NCBI GenBank assembly: GCA_943325595.2 | Contig: CALPQA020000096.1 | Coordinates: 1-6,919, forward strand | From: Auritidibacter sp. Marseille-P8566 | GTDB taxonomy: Bacteria; Bacteroidota; Bacteroidia; Flavobacteriales; Flavobacteriaceae | Length of the DNA: 6,919 bases | Direction of reading: 5' to 3' | Part shown: piece by piece, positions 1-5,675 of the stretch | Position numbering within the stretch: the stretch's first letter is position 1 | Layout: every line of letters starts with the position of its first letter | Notes under the pieces: generated by a model | Databases searched by the model: none | Seen by the model: the letters and a program-made list of their open reading frames with translations, nothing else | Told to the model about the DNA's origin: nothing | Translations under genes and position numbers: made by a program

Positions 1-816
1 GAAGACGGAACGGTAAAAAATGCCGTACGATTGCACGACGGATTGATTGTAGAGAGCGTTTTGATTCCTACTGCAACTAGAACCACGGCCTGTGTTTCTA
101 GTCAGGTGGGTTGTAGTTTGGATTGTAATTTTTGTGCTACAGCACGATTAAAAAGAATGCGAAATTTGGAGCCCGGAGAAATTTATGACCAAGTAATCGC
201 TATAGACAAAGAAAGTCGTTTGTATTATAATCACCCGTTATCAAACATAGTCTTTATGGGAATGGGCGAGCCATTAATGAACTACAATAACGTTTTGAAA
301 GCAATTGCAATGATTACTTCAAACGAAGGTTTAGGCATGTCTCCAAAAAGAATTACGGTTTCAACTTCTGGGGTTCCCAAAATGATAAAAAAATTAGCGG
401 ATGATGAAGTGAAATTCAAATTGGCAGTTTCTTTACATTCTGCAATTGATGAAATACGTTCCCGTATCATGCCTTTTTCAGCTAATTTCCCTTTAGCAGA
501 TTTAAAGGAATCTTTAGAATATTGGTACCATAAAACCAAAAGTAAAATCACCTATGAATATGTAGTTTGGAAAGGAATTAACGATGATAAAGCGTCAATC
601 GATGCACTTGTGAAATTCTGTAAGTACGTTCCTTGTAAAGTGAATTTGATTGAATACAATCCGATTGACGATGGGGAATTCCAACAAGCTTCGGAGGAAG
701 CTATAAATGCATACATTAAAGCTTTGGCGGCAAATGATATTGTGGCTAAAGTACGAAGAAGTCGTGGTAAAGATATTGATGCCGCTTGCGGACAATTAGC
801 CAATAAAGAAGCATAA
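1..816 (+). CDS. rlmN: 23S rRNA/tRNA adenine-C2 methyltransferase RlmN (5' truncated by window edge)
   Basis: This radical-SAM enzyme methylates C2 of A2503 in 23S rRNA and A37 in some tRNAs. The frame is open from base 1, so 271 residues are visible. RlmN proteins are usually near 350, so roughly 75 N-terminal residues lie outside; the TTG at 31 is only an internal codon. Counting from base 1, the CX3CX2C motif that holds the 4Fe-4S cluster is Cys38, Cys42 and Cys45. It follows a CVSSQVG segment whose Cys31 matches the E. coli Cys118 that resolves the protein-RNA adduct. GMGEP (87-91) is the SAM-binding motif. Cys263, in DAACGQL close to the C-terminus, matches the methyl-carrying Cys355. 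All catalytic residues seen in the family are therefore present. The gene ends with TAA at 814-816, directly before a hairpin terminator. Identity is near certain. Confidence 0.96.
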   Translation, partial: EDGTVKNAVRLHDGLIVESVLIPTATRTTACVSSQVGCSLDCNFCATARLKRMRNLEPGEIYDQVIAIDKESRLYYNHPLSNIVFMGMGEPLMNYNNVLKAIAMITSNEGLGMSPKRITVSTSGVPKMIKKLADDEVKFKLAVSLHSAIDEIRSRIMPFSANFPLADLKESLEYWYHKTKSKITYEYVVWKGINDDKASIDALVKFCKYVPCKVNLIEYNPIDDGEFQQASEEAINAYIKALAANDIVAKVRRSRGKDIDAACGQLANKEA

Positions 817-849
817 AAAAAACGTCCAGAATAAATCCTGAACGTTTTT
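815..849. terminator. Bidirectional hairpin terminator between rlmN and the lipoprotein gene
   Basis: The arms at 818-829 and 838-849 pair over 12 positions with a single C-A mismatch, enclosing an 8-nt loop. The left arm lies in a run of eight A and the right arm ends in five T, so an RNA from either strand would form a hairpin followed by a U tract. It lies between two converging genes and starts within the rlmN stop codon, which fits a shared intrinsic terminator. Confidence 0.75.
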
Positions 850-872
850 CTCGAATTAAAATCTACCTTTTA

Positions 873-1727
873 TTAATTTCCAAATGTAAATGGAATTGCC
901 GCTCCACCATCTATAGCGACAGTTGCAATATTATCGCAAGTTCCTGTTCCATAATCTAAAATAGCAGTATGATTTGGCCTTGTTATAGTCACTGTTCCTT
1001 TCACAATTCTGTAGTCACAGTTCATTCTGATTCTTAATGGTGAAGTAGTTGAAATCGCATTACTTTGTACATTTCCATTTGGAAAAGTAGTTGTCCAAGA
1101 TCCTGTTACAACATACACATTGTCAGCCCAATTTAAACGAGTGTCAAATCCTTCTACACATTCTCTAGTTCTAGTTCCAACTCTAGTATAAACATCACCA
1201 AGAACGGTAAATGTCATGTTCATGTCCATAACGTTTACAGGATGAATAATTGTTTGATAAGGTGTGCTTTGGAATGACCTGGTAACCGTTCTGTTTCCTT
1301 GGACTAGGACTTCATTGTGATAGAAATTCACAAAAGTATAAGTGATTACATAGTTTGGTTGTGTATAATTCAAACTTCCACTAATTGTAATTATACCTCT
1401 TAAAATCGCACCGTTAGGCATTACTGCACATCCACTTGTTCCGAAATCTATGGTTTTTGTCCATGTAGTAGTTGTTAACGTAGTAGTTACATTTACACAT
1501 GGAGGTAAAGTTGAAGGAATTTCGATACTATTTTTACCCATTGGGTTTTGTTCTGCATATTGGTCATCAATAATATCAGAAACATCATTTGTAATTTGGT
1601 CCATTTTTGCATTAAGCTCAACATCAGACGAAGTAAAAGTATCTGGTAACAAAGCATCTTTTGAACAACTAGAAAGCAAAATTACAGCGAATAAAGCAAC
1701 TATTTTTAATAAAGAATTTGTTTTCAT
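873..1727 (-). CDS. Predicted Bacteroidota lipoprotein of unknown function
   Basis: The 284-residue product starts with a lipoprotein signal peptide: Lys2, a hydrophobic stretch at about 6-18, and the lipobox LSSC ending at Cys21, the predicted lipidated residue. Residues after Cys21 are Ser-Lys-Asp, which partly resembles the charged export tags that send Bacteroidota lipoproteins to the cell surface, so surface exposure is possible but unproven. The mature part is Thr-rich, probably all beta, and has five further cysteines (77, 100, 190, 237, 264). Two related motifs, DFGTSGC (94-100) and DYGTGTC (258-264), each lie near a GTVTI- or GIITI-like strand and suggest two diverged copies of one unit. 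I recognise this as a common type of uncharacterised flavobacterial lipoprotein and cannot assign a function. The gene is convergent with rlmN and divergent from the prenyl synthase. The start is fixed by the signal peptide. Confidence 0.85.
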   Translation of the reverse strand: MKTNSLLKIVALFAVILLSSCSKDALLPDTFTSSDVELNAKMDQITNDVSDIIDDQYAEQNPMGKNSIEIPSTLPPCVNVTTTLTTTTWTKTIDFGTSGCAVMPNGAILRGIITISGSLNYTQPNYVITYTFVNFYHNEVLVQGNRTVTRSFQSTPYQTIIHPVNVMDMNMTFTVLGDVYTRVGTRTRECVEGFDTRLNWADNVYVVTGSWTTTFPNGNVQSNAISTTSPLRIRMNCDYRIVKGTVTITRPNHTAILDYGTGTCDNIATVAIDGGAAIPFTFGN

Positions 1728-1766
1728 AATGAGTTGATTAGTTAAGGTTTAGTGATAAGACTGAGT

Positions 1767-1774
1767 CAAATATA
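1767..1774 (-). promoter_or_regulatory. Candidate -7 promoter element for the lipoprotein gene
   Basis: Read on the minus strand this is TATATTTG, an exact match to TAnnTTTG, the -7 element used by the primary sigma factor of Bacteroidota. Transcription would start near 1760, giving a leader of about 30-35 nt before the ATG at 1727. I see no clear TTG-type -33 element at the usual distance; the upstream side is an A/T run. No Shine-Dalgarno site precedes the start codon, as is normal for the phylum. Confidence 0.55.
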
Positions 1775-1805
1775 AAAGGTTTAATTGGAATAAAAAAATA
1801 TTTTC

Positions 1806-1818
1806 TGAAACAGTTTCA
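1806..1818. repeat. Perfect 13-bp palindrome in the divergent promoter region (candidate operator)
   Basis: TGAAAC and GTTTCA form a perfect 6-bp inverted repeat around one central A. It lies 6 bp upstream of the -7 element of the prenyl synthase promoter, in the spacer and -33 zone, and about 32 bp upstream of the lipoprotein -7 element. That position would suit a regulator-binding site acting on one or both genes. A chance palindrome in AT-rich DNA cannot be excluded. Confidence 0.4.
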
Positions 1819-1824
1819 AAACCT

Positions 1825-1832
1825 TACCTTTG
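1825..1832 (+). promoter_or_regulatory. Candidate -7 promoter element for the polyprenyl synthetase gene
   Basis: TACCTTTG is an exact match to the Bacteroidota -7 consensus TAnnTTTG. It ends only 8 nt before the ATG at 1841, so the transcript would start within a few bases of the start codon. A weak -33 candidate, TCTG at 1804-1807, lies 17 bp upstream of it. Confidence 0.55.
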
Positions 1833-1840
1833 GTGACACA

Positions 1841-2818
1841 ATGAATGTAATTTCTCAAATAAAACAGCCAATCCTTCAAGAGATGGAACTTTTTGAAATA
1901 AAGTTCCGCGAAGCCATGATTTCCAAAGTGGCGCTCCTCAACAGAATTACCTATTATATCGTAAATAGAAAGGGAAAACAAATGCGACCAATGTTTGTGT
2001 TTCTTTCTGCCAAAATTCTTTCCAAAGGAACAGTAAACGAACGAACCTTTCGAGGTGCTTCGGTAATCGAATTGATTCATACGGCAACATTAGTTCATGA
2101 TGATGTGGTAGACGACAGCAACCAGCGAAGAGGTTTTTTCTCTATTAATGCACTTTGGAAAAATAAAATTGCGGTTTTAGTAGGCGATTATTTGCTTTCA
2201 AAAGGATTATTGCTTTCTATTGATAATGGCGATTTCGATTTATTGAAAATCATTTCGGTTGCTGTCCGAGAAATGAGTGAGGGGGAATTACTTCAAATTG
2301 AAAAAGCCCGTAGATTAGACATTACCGAGGACGTTTATTATGAAATTATCCAAAAGAAAACGGCTACTTTAATAGCTGCTTGTTGCGCGCTTGGTGCAAA
2401 ATCGGTAATTGATGATGAAGTGCAAGTGGAGAATATGAGAAAATTTGGAGAACTCATCGGAATGGCATTCCAAATCAAAGATGACTTATTTGATTATTCT
2501 GAAGAAGCAATCGGAAAACCTACTGGAATTGATATTAAAGAGCAAAAAATGACATTGCCACTAATTTATGTACTCAATACTTGTACTTCAAAAGAAAAAA
2601 GTTGGCTCATCAATTCGATTAAAAATCACAATAAAGATAAAAAGCGCGTTAAAGAAGTAATTGATTTCGTAAAAAATAACAATGGTCTTTCGTATGCCGA
2701 ACATAAAATGGTCGAATTTCAAAAAGAGGCGCTTCAGCTTTTAGAAAATTACCCAAAATCAGAATACAAAGATTCTTTGATAATGATGGTGAATTATGTC
2801 ATTGAAAGAAAAAAGTAA
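1841..2818 (+). CDS. Long-chain (all-trans) polyprenyl diphosphate synthase
   Basis: This 325-residue cytoplasmic enzyme adds isopentenyl diphosphate units to an allylic primer, making the isoprenoid chain used for quinone side chains. Family signatures occur in order: GKQMRP (45-50) for isopentenyl diphosphate binding; the first Asp-rich motif DDVVD (87-91), followed by QRRG; QKKTATL mid-protein; and the second Asp-rich motif DDLFD (214-218). Both motifs bind the magnesium-diphosphate of the allylic substrate. The residues before the first motif (IHTATLVH) are small, with Ala five positions upstream, and closely resemble octaprenyl synthase IspB, which implies a medium or long product rather than C15 or C20. 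Flavobacteria mainly use menaquinone-6, so a hexaprenyl product is plausible, but chain length cannot be read from sequence. The start is chosen because the N-terminus matches the family and a promoter abuts it. dnaG follows 62 bp downstream in the same direction. Confidence 0.93.
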   Translation: MNVISQIKQPILQEMELFEIKFREAMISKVALLNRITYYIVNRKGKQMRPMFVFLSAKILSKGTVNERTFRGASVIELIHTATLVHDDVVDDSNQRRGFFSINALWKNKIAVLVGDYLLSKGLLLSIDNGDFDLLKIISVAVREMSEGELLQIEKARRLDITEDVYYEIIQKKTATLIAACCALGAKSVIDDEVQVENMRKFGELIGMAFQIKDDLFDYSEEAIGKPTGIDIKEQKMTLPLIYVLNTCTSKEKSWLINSIKNHNKDKKRVKEVIDFVKNNNGLSYAEHKMVEFQKEALQLLENYPKSEYKDSLIMMVNYVIERKK

Positions 2819-2838
2819 TATATTTAAATTACTTAAAA

Positions 2839-2867
2839 ACTTTGTAACTTTGAACTTTAACCTTTGA
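2839..2867 (+). repeat. Four degenerate tandem copies of (A/C)CTTTGA upstream of dnaG
   Basis: Units begin at 2839, 2847, 2854 and 2861, reading ACTTTGTA, ACTTTGA, ACTTTAA and CCTTTGA. The repeat creates one exact -7 promoter motif (2845-2852) and a one-mismatch version (2859-2866), so it may be a multiple-start promoter rather than a repeat with its own function. Confidence 0.45.
2845..2852 (+). promoter_or_regulatory. Candidate -7 promoter element for dnaG
   Basis: TAACTTTG fits TAnnTTTG exactly. Transcription would start near 2857-2860, giving a leader of about 20-25 nt before the TTG start. A second near-match, AACCTTTG at 2859-2866, could give an even shorter leader. No terminator separates the prenyl synthase from dnaG, so read-through from upstream may also contribute. 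Confidence 0.5.
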
Positions 2868-2880
2868 ACCCCTTAAAAAA

Positions 2881-4857
2881 TTGATTTCAAAAGCAACCAT
2901 AGATACCGTTTTCGAAACTGCTCGAGTAGAGGAGGTCATTGGCGATTTTGTTCAACTCAAAAGGGCGGGAAGTAATTTTAAAGGTTTAAGTCCGTTTTCA
3001 GATGAGCGTTCGCCTTCATTTATGGTGTCGCCAGTGAAGCAAATTTGGAAAGATTTTAGCTCGGGAAAAGGCGGAAATTCTGTCGCTTTTTTGATGGAAC
3101 ACGAACATTTTACATATCCTGAAGCCATTCGGTATTTGGCCAAAAAGTACAATATTGAAATCGAAGAAACGATACAAACTGATGAAGAAAAAGCGAATAC
3201 CGATGTTCGCGAAAGTATGTACTTGGTTTCTGAGTTTGCAAAAAACTACTTTCACGACACTCTTTTAAATTCTGAAGAAGGCAAAGCTATTGGTTTTTCA
3301 TACTTTAAAGAGCGTGGGTTTACCAATGATACTATCAAAAAATTTGCATTAGGGTATTCTCCCGAAGCCTGGGATGCATTTACAAAAGAAGCCTTAGGCA
3401 AAGGATATAAACTAGAATTTTTGGAAAGTACGGGGTTGACAATTCCAAGAGACGACCGCCCTTTTGATAGATTCAAAGGACGTGTAATGTTTCCAATTCA
3501 GAGCATGTCGGGAAGAATTTTGGGTTTCGGTGGAAGAATTTTAACCAATGATAAAAAAGCGGCCAAATACCTGAATTCTCCAGAAAGTGATATTTACCAT
3601 AAAAGTAAAGTTTTATACGGAATTTTTCAAGCCAAGCAAGCCATTGCCAAACAAAACAATTGTTTTTTGGTTGAAGGTTACACCGATGTGATTCAGTTCA
3701 ATCAATCGGGAATTGAAAATGTGGTTTCGTCTTCAGGAACGGCTTTGACTCCTGACCAAATTCGATTAATCAATAGATTAACAAAAAATATAACTGTACT
3801 TTTTGATGGTGATGCAGCCGGACTTCGAGCTTCAATACGTGGAATAGATTTAATTTTGGAAGAAGGAATGAATGTTCGTGTTTGTACTTTTCCAGACGGT
3901 GAAGATCCCGATAGTTTTGCTCGAAAAACACCTTATGAAGATTTAGTTTTATATTTAGAAGAAAATTCTAAAGATTTTATTCAATTCAAAGCGTCTCTTT
4001 TGATGAAAGATGCGAAGAATGACCCTATCAAAAAAGCCGAATTAATTCGCGATATGGTTTCTAGTATTTCTAAAATACCAGACCGAATACAAAGGGAAAT
4101 CTACATTCAAGAGTGTTCTCGAATAATGGATATCTCTGAACAGGTATTGTTGAGCACCTTAGCTCAATTGGTGAAAAAAGACCTTTCCGAAGTTGGAAAA
4201 AAAGTAAAACAAGAACAAAAAGCATTTGAGATTGTAAAAAATGATGTTTCATTTACGGTCGAAAAAGTAAATGTATTATACCAATTAGAACGAAAAATCA
4301 TTGAGATTTTACTTTTATACGGAAACATAAAAGAAGAATTTGAAGATGTACTTTTGAAAACCAATGCCGATGGAGAATTAGAAAACAGCATTGAGAAAAA
4401 AGAATATTTCGTTTATCAAAGGGTATATTTAAGTTTGCAAGAAGACGAGGTTGAACTTGCTAATGATTTATTTAAAGGAATTTATACTAATTTAGTTGAC
4501 TTTTTTAACCAAAACGAAAGTTTCAATGTCGAGCATTATTTGATGCAATTGCCACAAGAATTTGCGCAAGAGGTTACTGATATTTTAATGGAAGATGAAA
4601 AATTAGCTTTGCACGATTGGGGTGGTCAAAACATATTTGTTAAACAAAAAAATGAAACGATAAGCCAGTATGTTTCTGAGACAATTCTAACTTTACGTTG
4701 GTATTTAGTTGACAAAATTATCGAAGAATTAAAAAACTCGATTACGCCTGAGCCAGAAGTAGACAATTCCGACTCGCTTTCTTTGGCTATGGATTATTAC
4801 AAACTAATCAATTCCTTTTCGACAAAATTAGGAAGGGTTATGTCGCGCTACAGCTAA
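2881..4857 (+). CDS. dnaG: DNA primase DnaG with a zinc-ligand-free N-terminal domain
   Basis: DnaG makes the RNA primers for lagging-strand and origin synthesis and works with the replicative helicase. The 658-residue length is in the usual range. Residues 1-100 form the CHC2-type zinc-binding fold, but its four ligands are replaced by Ser37, Ser40, Asp58 and Ser61 at the exact CX2HX17CX2C spacing. The polymerase core follows, with RFKGRVMFPI and FGGRIL near 200-220. The TOPRIM domain has the catalytic Glu265 (in VEGYTD), Asp269, Asp309 and Asp311 (in FDGDAAG), and Asp342 and Asp344 (in GEDPDSF), so catalysis should be intact. The C-terminal region, about 440-658, is the poorly conserved helicase-interaction part. 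The start is TTG: an in-frame stop lies at 2851-2853, no ATG lies between, and the first internal Met (48) is inside the zinc-finger fold. The stop overlaps that of the convergent regulator gene. Confidence 0.96.
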   Translation: MISKATIDTVFETARVEEVIGDFVQLKRAGSNFKGLSPFSDERSPSFMVSPVKQIWKDFSSGKGGNSVAFLMEHEHFTYPEAIRYLAKKYNIEIEETIQTDEEKANTDVRESMYLVSEFAKNYFHDTLLNSEEGKAIGFSYFKERGFTNDTIKKFALGYSPEAWDAFTKEALGKGYKLEFLESTGLTIPRDDRPFDRFKGRVMFPIQSMSGRILGFGGRILTNDKKAAKYLNSPESDIYHKSKVLYGIFQAKQAIAKQNNCFLVEGYTDVIQFNQSGIENVVSSSGTALTPDQIRLINRLTKNITVLFDGDAAGLRASIRGIDLILEEGMNVRVCTFPDGEDPDSFARKTPYEDLVLYLEENSKDFIQFKASLLMKDAKNDPIKKAELIRDMVSSISKIPDRIQREIYIQECSRIMDISEQVLLSTLAQLVKKDLSEVGKKVKQEQKAFEIVKNDVSFTVEKVNVLYQLERKIIEILLLYGNIKEEFEDVLLKTNADGELENSIEKKEYFVYQRVYLSLQEDEVELANDLFKGIYTNLVDFFNQNESFNVEHYLMQLPQEFAQEVTDILMEDEKLALHDWGGQNIFVKQKNETISQYVSETILTLRWYLVDKIIEELKNSITPEPEVDNSDSLSLAMDYYKLINSFSTKLGRVMSRYS

Positions 4858-5483
4858 ACAATTTCTAGTTTTTTTGCTTTATTAACTAGATCTACTAAAT
4901 TAGTAACATTGAGTTTTGTCAGCAATCGAAGTTTATAGGTACTAATGGTTTTTTCATTAAGATTAAGGATTTTGGAAATTTCGTTGTTTTTTTTTCCGTC
5001 ACTCAAATAGCGCAATACCTCAATTTCTCTATTAGAAAGTTTGCGATACAAACGCTCGCTTTTATTCTGTTTCCCTATTAGTGCTAGGTTTTTCTTCACA
5101 GAGTCGCTTAAAACAACATCACCCCTACTTACTTTTACGATTACGTTACCAAGGGTTTCTAGTTTTTCTGTTTTATGGACATAAGCAGAAACTCCAGATT
5201 TTATAGCATTTGGAGCGTAAATCTGCTCAGAAAGTCCTGAAAAAACAATCACCTTTGTATTTGGATTATTCTTCAATATGGCTTTTATATCAAAAATACT
5301 GGAAAGACCGTTTAGCTCTAAGTCTAAAATTAAGATGTCTATTTTTTTGGTTTTTAGCGCATCTTGAATCATCGAGAAGTTCCCGATATTTGAAACTATA
5401 CTAATTTCAGAATGCTCTTTAAAATACGATTTAATCCCAAAATGAACTACCGGAAAGTTATCTGCAATACAAACATTTATCAT
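4854..5483 (-). CDS. NarL/LuxR-type response regulator
   Basis: This 209-residue cytoplasmic transcription factor has an N-terminal receiver domain (about 1-120) and a C-terminal LuxR-type helix-turn-helix (about 146-206). In the receiver, Asp8 starts the acidic pocket, Asp54 in LILDLEL is the expected phosphorylation site, and Ser82 and Lys104 are the conserved switch and contact residues. The usual second acidic pocket residue is Asn9 here. The HTH carries LSNREIEVLRYLSDGKKNNEI and the KTISTYK recognition-helix pattern followed by a KL motif, all typical of the family. No histidine kinase gene is in the window, so partner and targets are unknown. The gene is convergent with dnaG and overlaps its last 4 bp. 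The ATG start fits the family N-terminus directly before the receiver. A 16-bp exact repeat occurs just before the start codon and again just before the stop codon. Confidence 0.93.
   Translation of the reverse strand: MINVCIADNFPVVHFGIKSYFKEHSEISIVSNIGNFSMIQDALKTKKIDILILDLELNGLSSIFDIKAILKNNPNTKVIVFSGLSEQIYAPNAIKSGVSAYVHKTEKLETLGNVIVKVSRGDVVLSDSVKKNLALIGKQNKSERLYRKLSNREIEVLRYLSDGKKNNEISKILNLNEKTISTYKLRLLTKLNVTNLVDLVNKAKKLEIV
4860..4875. repeat. 16-bp direct repeat, copy 1 (3' end of the response regulator gene)
   Basis: AATTTCTAGTTTTTTT here is identical to 5484-5499. On the coding (minus) strand it covers the Lys-Lys-Leu-Glu-Ile codons just before the last Val and the stop. The two copies are 624 bp apart, a multiple of three, and bracket almost exactly the whole gene. 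A 12-bp partial copy lies at 5156-5167, at another Lys-Leu-Glu codon run. Confidence 0.6.
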
Positions 5484-5499
5484 AATTTCTAGTTTTTTT
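5484..5499. repeat. 16-bp direct repeat, copy 2 (leader of the response regulator gene)
   Basis: This copy is identical to 4860-4875 and directly abuts the ATG of the regulator gene on its upstream side. It therefore lies in the untranslated leader, where the A-rich minus-strand sequence could aid translation initiation in place of a Shine-Dalgarno site. Confidence 0.6.
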
Positions 5500-5524
5500 A
5501 AATTATATAACTATTTGGGTTTAG

Positions 5525-5532
5525 TAAAGTTA
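5525..5532 (-). promoter_or_regulatory. Possible -7 promoter element for the response regulator gene
   Basis: Read on the minus strand this is TAACTTTA, one mismatch from TAnnTTTG (final G replaced by A). It would give a leader of about 35 nt. I find no exact match elsewhere in the region upstream of the gene and no convincing -33 element, so the assignment is tentative. Confidence 0.3.
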
Positions 5533-5589
5533 CGAAATAAAATGAGTATCTGCTTTTTAATTATCTTAATATAAAGTGAAAGTTTTATC

Positions 5590-5622
5590 TATGCAATTAT
5601 TTGATGTTCAGTTTTTTGCATA
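5590..5622. repeat. 7-bp inverted repeat with 19-bp spacer in the intergenic region
   Basis: TATGCAA at 5590-5596 and TTGCATA at 5616-5622 are perfect inverted copies. They lie between the response regulator promoter region and the terminator of the T9SS gene. The spacing of about 2.5 helical turns between centres would suit a dimeric regulator, but chance occurrence in AT-rich DNA is possible. Confidence 0.3.
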
Positions 5623-5653
5623 AAAAAACCTGTTCCGATAAGAACAGGTTTTT
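5622..5653 (-). terminator. Intrinsic terminator of the T9SS cargo gene
   Basis: A perfect 12-bp stem pairs 5624-5635 with 5642-5653 around a 6-nt loop, with the core ACCTGTTC. In the minus direction it lies 22 bp after the stop codon of the T9SS gene and ends in a run of seven U (from A5622-5628), a textbook Rho-independent terminator. The plus strand also has a U tract (five T), but no plus-strand gene ends nearby. Confidence 0.88.
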
Positions 5654-5675
5654 GTGATTTGGAAGATATTATAAT

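Noticed and set aside
31..33. TTG at 31 as the start of rlmN
   Set aside because: The frame is open to base 1 and the family has about 75 more N-terminal residues, so this is an internal Leu codon.
282..803. Minus-strand open frames opposite rlmN
   Set aside because: They lie entirely within the conserved rlmN coding region, have no promoter or recognisable protein features, and read as shadows.
1450..1737. Plus-strand open frame of 95 codons opposite the lipoprotein gene
   Set aside because: It is antisense to the signal peptide and N-terminal part of a convincing lipoprotein and shows no family features of its own.
2952..4391. Several minus-strand open frames within dnaG
   Set aside because: All are antisense to well-conserved primase sequence; their compositions are those expected from reading the complement.
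4893..4905. Palindrome TACTAAATTAGTA near the end of the regulator gene as a terminator
   Set aside because: It has a one-base centre, only A/T-rich 6-bp arms and no following U tract, and it lies within coding sequence for conserved HTH residues. A hairpin here would be very weak.
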